Shown piece by piece: positions 26,348 to 34,847 of a stretch of DNA of 35,834 bases (its first letter is position 1; every line of letters starts with the position of its first letter). The position numbers and the translations under genes were made by a program. This stretch comes from an uncultured Porphyromonadaceae bacterium (lineage in GTDB: Bacteria > Bacteroidota > Bacteroidia > Bacteroidales > Muribaculaceae): positions 1-35,834 of the forward strand of contig CAMWQB010000014.1 in the NCBI GenBank assembly GCA_947176295.1. Reading direction: 5' to 3'. The notes under the pieces were generated by a model, which was given only the letters and a program-made list of their open reading frames with translations, made no database searches and was not told the origin of the DNA.

Positions 26348-27344
26348 CAGCAAGGAGGGAAACTGCAAAATCGAGAATCGTATCTTTTCCCCTTAAAGCC
26401 TCGTCGGGGTCCATGTCCACACGGCATCCTTCGGAAGGCTCAACGCCCCACTCCGTGAGCTTCCCGGAGGGATCGTAGACGGGAGATGCTGAAAAGCGTA
26501 CACTCCATCCGCAGGGAAGGCTTGAGGAGAAGGGCATTCCGTCGCCGCCTCCTGTACGATCGCCGACTATTGTAACTCTCGGAAGGCTCTTCATTATGGC
26601 AACGAATTGATTCGCAGCACTGAAGGTGCTTCTGTTCGTCAGCACCACCACTTTCCTCAACCAACGTACGTGATTCTTTTCCGGCTCGTAATAGAAAGTG
26701 TACGGTTCTGAAAAATCGTTGTGTCCGGGCCCGGTCTTGTGGCATATTGCGCCGGCTGCTATAGGATCTTCAAGGAATCGGCTTACGAGCTGCTCGACAC
26801 GCGTAACGTCGCCGCCTCCATTGTTGCGTACATCAATAATTAATCCCGGGCACTCCTTGAGGTTTAAAAACATTGCATCAAGGAAAGATGCGCCCATCGA
26901 AGAAGCAAAGCTATCATATCTAACGTATCCAACATTCTGAGGAAGAACCTTGTAGCTCAGGCCTCCTCCGGTGGTATAGTCGAATTCGAGATAATGTTCC
27001 TGAATAAGACGCCAATCGAAATTTTGCGGATAGTCGCTCCACCATTTGCGATAATAGGACACAGCAAATGGAGAAGAAAGATTCACATGTCCGTCCTCAA
27101 GGCGATCAAGCATAGATGAACAGACATCGAAGAATTCCGATGCTTCCATATCGGGCTTGATCTGCGCACGGTATTCCTTCCCAATTGCATCCCAGTCAAG
27201 ACCTTTATAGTCGAAGAAACAATAGTGTTGGTCGAGAATAGTCCACAAAGCATTGAAGTTGCCTTCGATATCGTTATCCCAGGAAGGAATGCCATGGCAT
27301 GCCCCCATGATGGCCAAAAGTGCAAATGAAATAAGTTTCTTCAT
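26340..27344 (-). CDS. S41 family peptidase, predicted lipoprotein
   Basis: A 334-residue tail-specific-type peptidase. The N-terminus MKKLISFALLAIMGAC has a good lipobox (Cys16), so it is probably a periplasm-facing lipoprotein. An N-terminal helical part with LEDGHVNL (about 85-92) resembles the tricorn-like S41 group. The catalytic core shows GLIIDVRNNGGG (about 166-177), then LTNRSTFSAANQF, whose serine before the AAN is the likely nucleophile, and GDRTGGGDG. The catalytic lysine of the CtpA/Tsp branch is not at its expected place (GKG there, GGG here), which favours the Ser/His tricorn-like type. No PDZ domain is evident. Its ATG overlaps the stop of the DUF3316-like gene by 1 nt. Confidence 0.88.
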   Translation of the reverse strand: MKKLISFALLAIMGACHGIPSWDNDIEGNFNALWTILDQHYCFFDYKGLDWDAIGKEYRAQIKPDMEASEFFDVCSSMLDRLEDGHVNLSSPFAVSYYRKWWSDYPQNFDWRLIQEHYLEFDYTTGGGLSYKVLPQNVGYVRYDSFASSMGASFLDAMFLNLKECPGLIIDVRNNGGGDVTRVEQLVSRFLEDPIAAGAICHKTGPGHNDFSEPYTFYYEPEKNHVRWLRKVVVLTNRSTFSAANQFVAIMKSLPRVTIVGDRTGGGDGMPFSSSLPCGWSVRFSASPVYDPSGKLTEWGVEPSEGCRVDMDPDEALRGKDTILDFAVSLLAEK

Positions 27345-28198
27345 CAGTAAGCGGATATGATTCTACGAGCCTCTGTCGTGCTGTGCGAGCCATTTACGGC
27401 CTGCCATTCCTGAGCGACGCCGAATATGAATGAGTGGCTCACCACGCGCGTTACGATGTCTGAAGCTTTCGACGAAAAGACCCGGGAGGCATAGCCTACA
27501 CGCAGGATTGTGGAATTGAAGCGCATGTCGGCCGTTATAGTATTGTCGATGCGAAAGAAATTCCCGGGCCATGCTCCGCGCACGAGGCCGCTCCGGTTTC
27601 CCAAATATATCTCATAATACAGTTCGCCATACGCAGGAGAAAAGAAAATGCCTGTAAGAGGCATGTCTACAAAGTAGCGGAATGCAAGCGGAAGTTTGCC
27701 TATCCGGATTGCATATCCCAGACCGGCACGTGGGCCAATGGTCCACGATGCTTTTGCGGCAGCTGGATTATTGCCGTTCCTTGAAAGATAGAATACACCC
27801 GCATCGGCTCGTGTAAAACCACCTGCATAGAGGGTGAGGCCTTTTGTCAGCAACCATTTGTGCATCATGGCCCAGTCGAGTTCAAGAGCCAGCCGCCATT
27901 CCACAACATTTCGAGCAGGTCGGGCCAAGGTTCGGTCGACATGCACTCTTCCACCGAGCTCCATGAGCCAGTTCTCCGGGTCGAAGCGCATTGCCTGTGC
28001 ACGACGATGCGACAGGCCCACGGTCCAGCCATCGTAATGCAGAGGCGAAAGATAAGTTTCGGCCACATGAGACGACCCGGCTTCGACCATATATGCCGAG
28101 TATATCGGGCGAACCGGATCTTCGCTCTTCTGCGCAGTCAGCGATAAGGAGCAAAGCAAACCGAGGCATACCGAAATTAAAGCGGAAATGCGACACAT
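27344..28198 (-). CDS. DUF3316-like predicted outer-membrane protein
   Basis: A 284-residue exported protein. The signal peptide (MCRISALISVCLGLLCSLSLTA) is likely cut before Gln23. The mature part alternates aromatic and polar residues in many short strands (for example WTVGLSHRRAQ, TLYAGGFTRADAG, TILRVGYASRVFSS), as in an outer-membrane beta-barrel. It resembles, by recollection, the Bacteroidetes-specific DUF3316 family; function unknown. It starts 2 bp after the parC stop codon and ends overlapping the S41 peptidase start, so its expression is probably tied to parC. Confidence 0.75.
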   Translation of the reverse strand: MCRISALISVCLGLLCSLSLTAQKSEDPVRPIYSAYMVEAGSSHVAETYLSPLHYDGWTVGLSHRRAQAMRFDPENWLMELGGRVHVDRTLARPARNVVEWRLALELDWAMMHKWLLTKGLTLYAGGFTRADAGVFYLSRNGNNPAAAKASWTIGPRAGLGYAIRIGKLPLAFRYFVDMPLTGIFFSPAYGELYYEIYLGNRSGLVRGAWPGNFFRIDNTITADMRFNSTILRVGYASRVFSSKASDIVTRVVSHSFIFGVAQEWQAVNGSHSTTEARRIISAY

Positions 28199-28200
28199 AG

Positions 28201-30957
28201 TCAGAATATTCGTTTTTGGCCGAGGAGTTCGTCGCGCACTTCTTCATCGCTGCGCTCGCCATCGGTTTCGAGATGTCCTATTTCTTCGTCCGGGATAATG
28301 TCTGTGGCAATCGGTTGGCTATCATCATCCGAATCCGAGACGGAAGTATCCGCTCCTTCGGCCGATGGACGAGGATCAATTTCGCGCACGTCGGCAAGGG
28401 TCCAGGTGGTGAGCCGTTTCCCTTTCGCTTCCACGGATTTTAAACCAATATATTCCTCCGCATCGATAATCACAGGCTCACGCACGCTGTCGGCCCCGCC
28501 AAACGTAAGTTCGAATCGGGCCCCCGGCGTGTCTGAAAGAAGTATCAATGATGATTTATCGTTTTTGCCGATGAAGCGTTGTTTTTTGGGAGAAGGCTCG
28601 AATAGGAAACGTTTGATGTATGGATATCCCTGATCAGCATCGTTGAGTATGGCGGTCCACTCTACCTTCGGCCGGAATTTCTCGATGCGCAATATTCCTT
28701 CTTCATAGTGGTTTGTCGCTTCGAAGCCCGTGGTATAGTATTCGCCATTCTTGAGAATAACCAGCACAAGATCGCGCCCCTGAAACTCGCCGAGGAACTC
28801 GCCGCGACCTTCATAGTTGAGGCGCATCACATCGTGGTCGAACCACACTTCGCGACCTCCCAGCGTGGAGGCGCCGCGCTCTTTGAGCGTGAAGGAATGG
28901 ACTTCGTTTTTAGTAACCAGATTGCCCTGGGCAGCCCTGCCTTTAATGGCAAGCTTGGAAAAATCGACATCGAACTGGAGCGTCTTCAGGCGTAATTTGG
29001 GTTTAAGCGTGACCTTCACCACTTCTGCCTCACCGTTAGGATTGGCGGAGAACCAGACAACCCTCGAACCCGGAAGGCCTGGGGTGATGTTGTATTCCTT
29101 GTCGCGGGTCATTGATGTAACGGCAAAGCGCTTCATGTAATAGATGCCGCCGCGACCGTTCTGATATATAACGTTGTAGATAGTCCGACTGTCATTGCGC
29201 TTGAACACATTGACATACAACACATTTTTGTCGACGAATATCTTGTCGGCAACACGCACCACTTTGTATCGCCCGTCCTTATAGAAGATAATTATATCGT
29301 CGAGGCTGGAACAGTTGCAGACAAATTCGTCCTTTTTCAGCGAAGTGCCGATGAATCCTTCCTTGCGGTTGATGTATAGTTTTTCGTTTGCTTCCGCTAC
29401 GGTAGATGCCTGGATATTGTCGAAACCGCGGATGGTAGTATGGCGGGGGTAAGCTTCGCCATATTTTGCCTGCAGCCCCTGATACCATCGGATTGTTTCC
29501 TCGTCCATATTGCCGAGCCGTCTGAGGATATCTTCGATTTTGGCGCTGAGTTCCGCGATATTCCTTTCAGCTTCCTCTACATTGAAACGCAGGATGCGCT
29601 TCATCCGGATTTCGAGAAGGCGGAGAAGATCGTCGCGTGTAACTTCGCGGATAAACGTCTCCTTATATGGCACAAGCCGCAGGTCAATATGGGCCAGAGC
29701 TTCGTCTATGCTGCCGGCGGTCTCGTATTCTTTATCCTTATAAATTCTCTCTTCTATAAAAATTCGCTCCAAGGAAGCGTAGAGAAGATTTTCGCGATAC
29801 TCTCCCAAACGGATTTCGAGTTCCCGTCGAAGAATTTCGCGAGTGGCATCCACGCTGTGGCACAGAACATCGCTCACACCAAGGAAGAGAGGCTTCTTGT
29901 CGGAGATGACGCAGCAGTTGGGCGACACGCTCACTTCACAATCCGTGAATGCATAGAGGGCATCGATGGCCTTGTCGCTGGAAGTTCCCGGGAGAAGATG
30001 GACGATGATGCGAGCGGTCTTGGAGGTGTGGTCCTCGACCTTTCGTATCTTTATCTTGTTTTTTTCTAATGCTTTGAGGATTGAATCGATGACAGTGCCG
30101 GTGGTTTTGCCGTAAGGGATTTCCGTTATGGCGAGGGTGCGGGAATCGATTTTTTCTATCTTTGCGCGTATCTTCAGAGTGCCTCCGCGGCGTCCGTCGT
30201 TATATCGGCTGACGTCGATCATGCCACCTGTAGGAAAGTCGGGAAAAAGCTCGAACTCCTCGCCACGGATATAGGCAACCGCAGCATCGATTATCTCGTT
30301 GAAATTGTGGGGGAGAATCTTAGAAGACAAGCCTACAGCGATACCCTCCGTGCCATGAGCGAGAAGCAAGGGGAATTTGGCCGGAAGCGTAACGGGCTCG
30401 TCATTCCTGCCGTCATAGCTTTTTGTCCACTCCGTAACTTTCTTGTTGAAAAGGACATCGAGCGCAAATGGCGACAAGCGTGCCTCGATATATCGTGCAG
30501 CGGCGGCCGTGGCCCCTGTGAGGGTATCGCCCCAGTTCCCTTGAGTTTCGATCAGCAGATCCTTCTGCCCCATCTGCACCAGTGCATCCTTAATAGATGC
30601 GTCGCCATGGGGGTGGAACTGCATGGTGTGGCCCACAATGTTTGCAACCTTATTGAGCCTTCCGTCATCAAGGCGCTCCATGGCATGAAGGATGCGACGC
30701 TGAACGGGCTTAAGACCATCGGCAATATTGGGGACGGCTCGCTCGAGAATAACGTATGATGCATATTCCAGAAACCACGTCTGATACATTCCGCGGAGGT
30801 GGTGGCGCACAACATCGGCCGGGTCTGTATAGGGCTTGAATCCGGCAAACTGCACGGCTTCGGCCTCGGCAACCTCATCTGTATCCTCCCCCGAATCGTC
30901 GGGAGAAAGTGGGAGGGAATCGCCGGGGAAATCTTCGGAAATATATTCGTCGCTCAT
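28201..30957 (-). CDS. parC: DNA topoisomerase IV subunit A (ParC-type)
   Basis: The second type IIA topoisomerase A subunit in the window, used for decatenation. It has 918 residues, with an acidic 35-residue N-terminal extension before the conserved core. The catalytic tyrosine is Tyr156 in AAARYIEARLS. The quinolone-pocket region reads FHPHGDASIKDAL, with Ala120 where E. coli ParC has Ser80 and Asp124 where it has Glu84. There is no GyrA box in the C-terminal region, which separates it from the gyrA gene at 9736. The C-terminus has a further acidic Asp/Glu-rich segment before a short basic end. No parE is next to it. It heads the unit parC, DUF3316-like, S41 peptidase. Confidence 0.93.
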   Translation of the reverse strand: MSDEYISEDFPGDSLPLSPDDSGEDTDEVAEAEAVQFAGFKPYTDPADVVRHHLRGMYQTWFLEYASYVILERAVPNIADGLKPVQRRILHAMERLDDGRLNKVANIVGHTMQFHPHGDASIKDALVQMGQKDLLIETQGNWGDTLTGATAAAARYIEARLSPFALDVLFNKKVTEWTKSYDGRNDEPVTLPAKFPLLLAHGTEGIAVGLSSKILPHNFNEIIDAAVAYIRGEEFELFPDFPTGGMIDVSRYNDGRRGGTLKIRAKIEKIDSRTLAITEIPYGKTTGTVIDSILKALEKNKIKIRKVEDHTSKTARIIVHLLPGTSSDKAIDALYAFTDCEVSVSPNCCVISDKKPLFLGVSDVLCHSVDATREILRRELEIRLGEYRENLLYASLERIFIEERIYKDKEYETAGSIDEALAHIDLRLVPYKETFIREVTRDDLLRLLEIRMKRILRFNVEEAERNIAELSAKIEDILRRLGNMDEETIRWYQGLQAKYGEAYPRHTTIRGFDNIQASTVAEANEKLYINRKEGFIGTSLKKDEFVCNCSSLDDIIIFYKDGRYKVVRVADKIFVDKNVLYVNVFKRNDSRTIYNVIYQNGRGGIYYMKRFAVTSMTRDKEYNITPGLPGSRVVWFSANPNGEAEVVKVTLKPKLRLKTLQFDVDFSKLAIKGRAAQGNLVTKNEVHSFTLKERGASTLGGREVWFDHDVMRLNYEGRGEFLGEFQGRDLVLVILKNGEYYTTGFEATNHYEEGILRIEKFRPKVEWTAILNDADQGYPYIKRFLFEPSPKKQRFIGKNDKSSLILLSDTPGARFELTFGGADSVREPVIIDAEEYIGLKSVEAKGKRLTTWTLADVREIDPRPSAEGADTSVSDSDDDSQPIATDIIPDEEIGHLETDGERSDEEVRDELLGQKRIF

Positions 30958-30990
30958 GTGGGTATACGGTGGTCAGTTTAAGGTTGAGCA

Positions 30991-30998
30991 CAAATTTA
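30991..30998 (-). promoter_or_regulatory. parC promoter -7 box
   Basis: On the minus strand this reads TAAATTTG, ending 33 nt before the parC ATG. No TTTG is present at the -33 position. It is divergent from the patatin promoter, about 60 bp away. Confidence 0.6.
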
Positions 30999-31058
30999 GC
31001 GATTTTTTTTCACATTCGGAATAGTGAAACGTGAAAAAGAGAAAAACAGGGCCGCATT

Positions 31059-31090
31059 TTTGAGGATTCGGAATTTTCTGCGTAACTTTG
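31059..31090 (+). promoter_or_regulatory. Promoter of the patatin gene
   Basis: TTTG at 31059-31062, a 20-bp spacer and TAACTTTG at 31083-31090 match the full Bacteroidota consensus. Only 12 nt separate the -7 box from the ATG at 31103. The ORF-track start (TTG at 31088) lies inside the -7 box and cannot be the real start. Confidence 0.8.
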
Positions 31091-31102
31091 CGGGAAGAAA
31101 CT

Positions 31103-31969
31103 ATGGAAACGACGCAGAATAAAGCGACAGACCAGTCTTCGGGGCGCCCCTACCGCCTCGGTGTGGCCCTCAGCGGCGGTGGCGCACGCGGTTTAGCGCA
31201 CGCCGGGGCGCTGATGGCTATTGAAGAAGCCGGATTGTGCCCGGACGTAATAGCGGGCGTAAGCGCCGGCTCAGTAGTTGCAGTACTTTATGCCGCGGGA
31301 TGCAAACCCATCGAAATCGCTTCGATATTCAGCGAACGCGGCTTCCGCGATTTTGCTGAATTTAAACTGGGCGGGGGAGGTCTGTTTGTGATCAAACGGT
31401 TTGAAAAATTCATTTTGTCGCACCTCAAAGGTGCGCGCAAAATGGAAGACCTCAAAATTCCCACATATATAGGCGCTACGGATTTCGACAACGGACGTCC
31501 GGCAATTTTTCATAAAGGGCCCATAGGACCACGGATGGTAGCTTCATGTTCGATTCCCATTGTTTTCACTCCGGTGAATATCGATGGAACGAATTATGTG
31601 GATGGCGGCGTTTTGCGCAATATGCCGGCATGGATCATCCGCGACAAATGTGATCTCTTGATAGGAATCAACGTGAGCCCCTTGAGAGACTACGACACGA
31701 GCTCTGTGATAGGCGCAGCGATGCGTACCTACAACCTTATGGCCAAAGCCAATCAAGCAGAAGATATGGCCATATGCGACGTGGCCGTTGAAACGTCGGA
31801 AATCGCGAGCTATAAAGTGTTCGATCTCAGTCATATTCACAAGGTGTTCGTGAGCGGATACCTAAGCACACGACGAGCATTGCGCCAGGCCGGTCTCTGG
31901 AATCCCGACAAAAACAAGGACACGGGTTGCATTTCAGACCTTACGCCTCCCATGGCCGACCAGCTATAG
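31103..31969 (+). CDS. Patatin-like phospholipase family protein
   Basis: A 288-residue cytosolic patatin-fold lipase or acyl hydrolase of the RssA type. The oxyanion motif SGGGARG is at 24-30, the nucleophile motif GVSAG at 52-56 (Ser54), and the dyad aspartate in VDGG at 167-169. All catalytic parts are present, so it should hydrolyse an acyl ester, though the substrate is unknown. I start it at METTQNKAT (ATG 31103) and not at the TTG of the ORF track, because that TTG overlaps the -7 box. The leader would then be only about 5-8 nt. The alpha-amylase gene follows after 50 bp with no terminator. Confidence 0.92.
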   Translation: METTQNKATDQSSGRPYRLGVALSGGGARGLAHAGALMAIEEAGLCPDVIAGVSAGSVVAVLYAAGCKPIEIASIFSERGFRDFAEFKLGGGGLFVIKRFEKFILSHLKGARKMEDLKIPTYIGATDFDNGRPAIFHKGPIGPRMVASCSIPIVFTPVNIDGTNYVDGGVLRNMPAWIIRDKCDLLIGINVSPLRDYDTSSVIGAAMRTYNLMAKANQAEDMAICDVAVETSEIASYKVFDLSHIHKVFVSGYLSTRRALRQAGLWNPDKNKDTGCISDLTPPMADQL

Positions 31970-32019
31970 GACACGGCCTTATACGAAAGCATAGCAACCA
32001 ATCACACTACTGCCAAACA

Positions 32020-33744
32020 ATGACATCCTCAATTAAACCTATAATCTACCAGCTCCTCCCCAGACTATTCACCAACTACTGCGAGACCCCGGCCGTGAAT
32101 GGCTCACTCGAAAGAAACGGGTCCGGCAAGATGAATGACATTACGGAAAAGGTGCTGTCGTCGATTAAGGGAATGGGCGTAACGCACGTCTGGTTTACAG
32201 GCGTAATCGAGCATTCACACAACGCCGATTACACGGCCCATGGAATTGCCCGCAATAATCCTCACGTTGTGAAGGGCAACGCGGGAAGCCCGTACGCGAT
32301 AACGGACTATTATGACATCGACCCCGACATTGCCGAAAATGTTGAAGGACGCGTAGCAGAATTCGAAGCCTTGATAGCCCGCACTCACAAGCAGGGCCTC
32401 AAGGCTATAATAGACTTCGTGCCGAATCATGTTGCCCGTGAGTATTACTCTGATGCCAAGCCTACGGGTATTGAAGATCTCGGACAGGGCGACAACACGG
32501 ACATGTTCTTCTCGCCTTCCAACAACTTCTACTACATTACGCGCCAACAGTTCTCCCCTTCTGTAGATCTCGGGCAAGGGAAAGACGCCTATGTTGAGTT
32601 TCCGGCCAAGGCTTCCGGAAATGATTGCTACAATGCTTTTCCCTGCTCTACGGATTGGTACGACACGGCGAAGCTCAACTATGGTGTAGACCCGGCAAAC
32701 GGCTCAAAACACTTCGACCCGATACCCTCAACCTGGTTGAAGATGCTGCATATCCTGCGGTATTGGGCAGCCAAGGGCGTTGACGGATTCCGTTGCGACA
32801 TGGTGCACATGGTGCCTCTTGAATTCTGGCAGTGGGCTATTCCGAATGTCCGGACACACTATCCGGAGATAATCTTCATCGCCGAGATATACGACATCAA
32901 TCTTTATCGTCCTTTCATTGCAGCTGGATTCAACTACTTGTATGACAAGGTGAATCTCTACGACACTCTGCGCGGAATCGAGACAAGCAACGTTAGCGCG
33001 GCAGCGCTCACTTCCTGCTGGCAGACGGTAGACGGTATCGGGCCCAATATGCTCAACTTCCTTGAGAACCACGATGAGCAGCGCTTCGCTTCCTCCTTCT
33101 ACTGCGGCGATCCATGGCGAGCAATTGCCTCGCTTACGGTAAGCGCTATGATCTCAACCGGCCCGATGATGATATATATGGGACAGGAATTGGGCGAAAC
33201 GGGCATGGATGCCGAAGGCTATTCCGGCCTGGATGGACGCACAACCATCTTCGATTACTGGAGCATTGCCTCGTTGAGAATGTGGCTCAACAAGGGCAAA
33301 TGCAACGGGAAACTGACACCCGGAGCTGAGGCCCTTCGCAAAACATATTCGCGCATTCTCAAACTTTGCAACGCCGAAAGCGCCATTCGCGAAGGCCGAT
33401 TCTTCGACCTGATGTATGTAAACTACGACAATCCGGACTTCAATCCCCACCGTCAGTTTGCCTTCCTACGCTCTTCGGCGGAAGAAACACTTGTGATTAT
33501 AGCCAACTTCGACGACTGTGAGGCCCGAGTGCGTGTGAATATCCCCCGACATGCTTTCACCTATCTCGACCTGCCTGAAGGAGTTGACCCTCAGGCCCGC
33601 GAACTCATCACGGGAACGAAAGCGCCCAAGACCTTTGCCTCTATCGAGCCCTTTGAAAGCAACGTGCCCGCACACGGCGCTGTAGTCTGGAAAATTTCCG
33701 GCTCCGCGATCAAGCCTCTGAGGCAGACATCTCCCTCAAAATAA
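32020..33744 (+). CDS. Alpha-amylase family glycoside hydrolase (GH13)
   Basis: A 574-residue GH13 enzyme acting on alpha-glucans. Conserved regions: DFVPNHV (region I, 132-138), GFRCDMVHMV with nucleophile Asp260 (region II), FIAEIYD with acid/base Glu289 (region III), and NFLENHDEQR with His351-Asp352 (region IV). The C-terminal 90 or so residues form the usual small beta domain. No signal peptide is seen, so it should act on cytosolic glycogen or maltodextrin and not on dietary starch outside the cell. The ORF track opens at a TTG inside the patatin gene; the ATG at 32020 (MTSSIKPIIYQLLPRLF) gives a normal N-terminus. No sus-type genes lie nearby. Confidence 0.92.
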   Translation: MTSSIKPIIYQLLPRLFTNYCETPAVNGSLERNGSGKMNDITEKVLSSIKGMGVTHVWFTGVIEHSHNADYTAHGIARNNPHVVKGNAGSPYAITDYYDIDPDIAENVEGRVAEFEALIARTHKQGLKAIIDFVPNHVAREYYSDAKPTGIEDLGQGDNTDMFFSPSNNFYYITRQQFSPSVDLGQGKDAYVEFPAKASGNDCYNAFPCSTDWYDTAKLNYGVDPANGSKHFDPIPSTWLKMLHILRYWAAKGVDGFRCDMVHMVPLEFWQWAIPNVRTHYPEIIFIAEIYDINLYRPFIAAGFNYLYDKVNLYDTLRGIETSNVSAAALTSCWQTVDGIGPNMLNFLENHDEQRFASSFYCGDPWRAIASLTVSAMISTGPMMIYMGQELGETGMDAEGYSGLDGRTTIFDYWSIASLRMWLNKGKCNGKLTPGAEALRKTYSRILKLCNAESAIREGRFFDLMYVNYDNPDFNPHRQFAFLRSSAEETLVIIANFDDCEARVRVNIPRHAFTYLDLPEGVDPQARELITGTKAPKTFASIEPFESNVPAHGAVVWKISGSAIKPLRQTSPSK

Positions 33745-33807
33745 CAAGGCACGACAAACAGGAATAAAACTCTTCAACAAACTCATCAATACTCATCTCA
33801 AATAACG

Positions 33808-34752
33808 ATGAATCAAGCCCTTCCCCCTTTCAAAATTTTCTCCGGCACAAATTCGAAATACATTGCTGAAGAAATCGCCAAAGACCTCGGTGTCGAATTA
33901 GGCAAGATGAACATCACTCGTTTTGCCGACGGCGAATTTGAAGTATCGTTCGAAGAATCCATCCGCGGTTGCGAGGTTTATCTCGTGCAGAGCACTTTCC
34001 CCAACAGCGACAATCTCATGGAGCTCCTCCTGATGATCGATGCCGCCAAGCGTGCGTCCGCATCCAGCGTCATAGCCGTTATTCCCTATTTCGGCTGGGC
34101 TCGCCAGGACCGCAAGGACAAGCCGCGCGTATCCATCGCCGCCAAGCTCGTCTCCGACCTGCTCGTTGCTGCCGGTGTGGATCGCGTAATCACCATGGAT
34201 CTCCACGCCGACCAGATTCAGGGCTTCTTCAATATCCCGGTCGACCACCTCTACGCATCGTCGGTATTCATTCCCTATATCCAGAGCCTCAAGCTAGAAG
34301 ATATGGTTATCGCAACTCCCGACGTCGGCGGTGCGAAGCGCGCCAACAACTATGCCAAATATCTCGATGTGCCTCTGGTGCTCTGCCACAAACAGCGTGC
34401 GAAGGCTAATGTCGTGGCTAAAATGACTGTTATCGGAGATGTTAAGGACAAGAACGTGATCCTCGTTGACGACATGGTGGACACAGCCGGCACTATCACA
34501 AAGGCCGCCGACCTCATGCTTGCCAACGGCGCCAAGAGCGTGCGTGCCCTCGCTTCGCATGCAATCATGAGCGACCCCGCCAGCGAACGTGTGAACGACT
34601 GCGGGCTCACGGAAATGATCTTCACCAATTCGATTCCTTTCCACAAAGACTGCAAAAAATGCACAATTCTGTCGGTAGCCCGTCTCTTTGCCGACACTAT
34701 CCGCCGAGTACACTCCAACCAGTCGATTTCGTCGCAGTATCTCATCAAGTAA
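33808..34752 (+). CDS. prs: Ribose-phosphate pyrophosphokinase
   Basis: Makes PRPP from ribose 5-phosphate and ATP for nucleotide, histidine and tryptophan synthesis. The 314 residues match the class I family (about 315). Visible are FADGEFEV, the ATP-binding flexible loop YFGWARQDRKDKPR (about 94-107), the metal-binding DLHADQIQGFF, and the PRPP signature VILVDDMVDTAGT. It lies 63 bp after the amylase gene and no TAnnTTTG box is visible in the gap, so it may be read from the patatin promoter. A long hairpin terminator follows. Confidence 0.97.
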   Translation: MNQALPPFKIFSGTNSKYIAEEIAKDLGVELGKMNITRFADGEFEVSFEESIRGCEVYLVQSTFPNSDNLMELLLMIDAAKRASASSVIAVIPYFGWARQDRKDKPRVSIAAKLVSDLLVAAGVDRVITMDLHADQIQGFFNIPVDHLYASSVFIPYIQSLKLEDMVIATPDVGGAKRANNYAKYLDVPLVLCHKQRAKANVVAKMTVIGDVKDKNVILVDDMVDTAGTITKAADLMLANGAKSVRALASHAIMSDPASERVNDCGLTEMIFTNSIPFHKDCKKCTILSVARLFADTIRRVHSNQSISSQYLIK

Positions 34753-34778
34753 TTTTCGACCTATAGACAACTATACAC

Positions 34779-34838
34779 GGGCTGCGCAATAATGCCTCAA
34801 GTATGTACGCGAGGCTTGCGCAGCCCTTCTTCTCTCTC
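34779..34838 (+). terminator. Terminator or attenuator between prs and the last TPR gene
   Basis: GGGCTGCGCAA (34779-34789) pairs with TTGCGCAGCCC (34816-34826), and an inner GCCTC/GAGGC pair extends the stem to 16 bp with a 4-nt bulge. A T-rich tail, TTCTTCTCTCTC, follows. It ends shortly before the next ATG at 34848. Confidence 0.75.
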
Positions 34839-34847
34839 CCCCACTCT

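Noticed and set aside
31088-31102. TTG start for the patatin gene
   Set aside because: The TTG is part of the TAACTTTG promoter box; transcription would begin downstream of it.
31927-32019. Extended start of the alpha-amylase within the patatin gene
   Set aside because: The start is a TTG inside the upstream coding region and the added 31 residues are not family-like.
34803-34847. ORF-track start of the last TPR gene
   Set aside because: It lies in the loop of the terminator hairpin and would put 15 polar residues before an otherwise textbook signal peptide.
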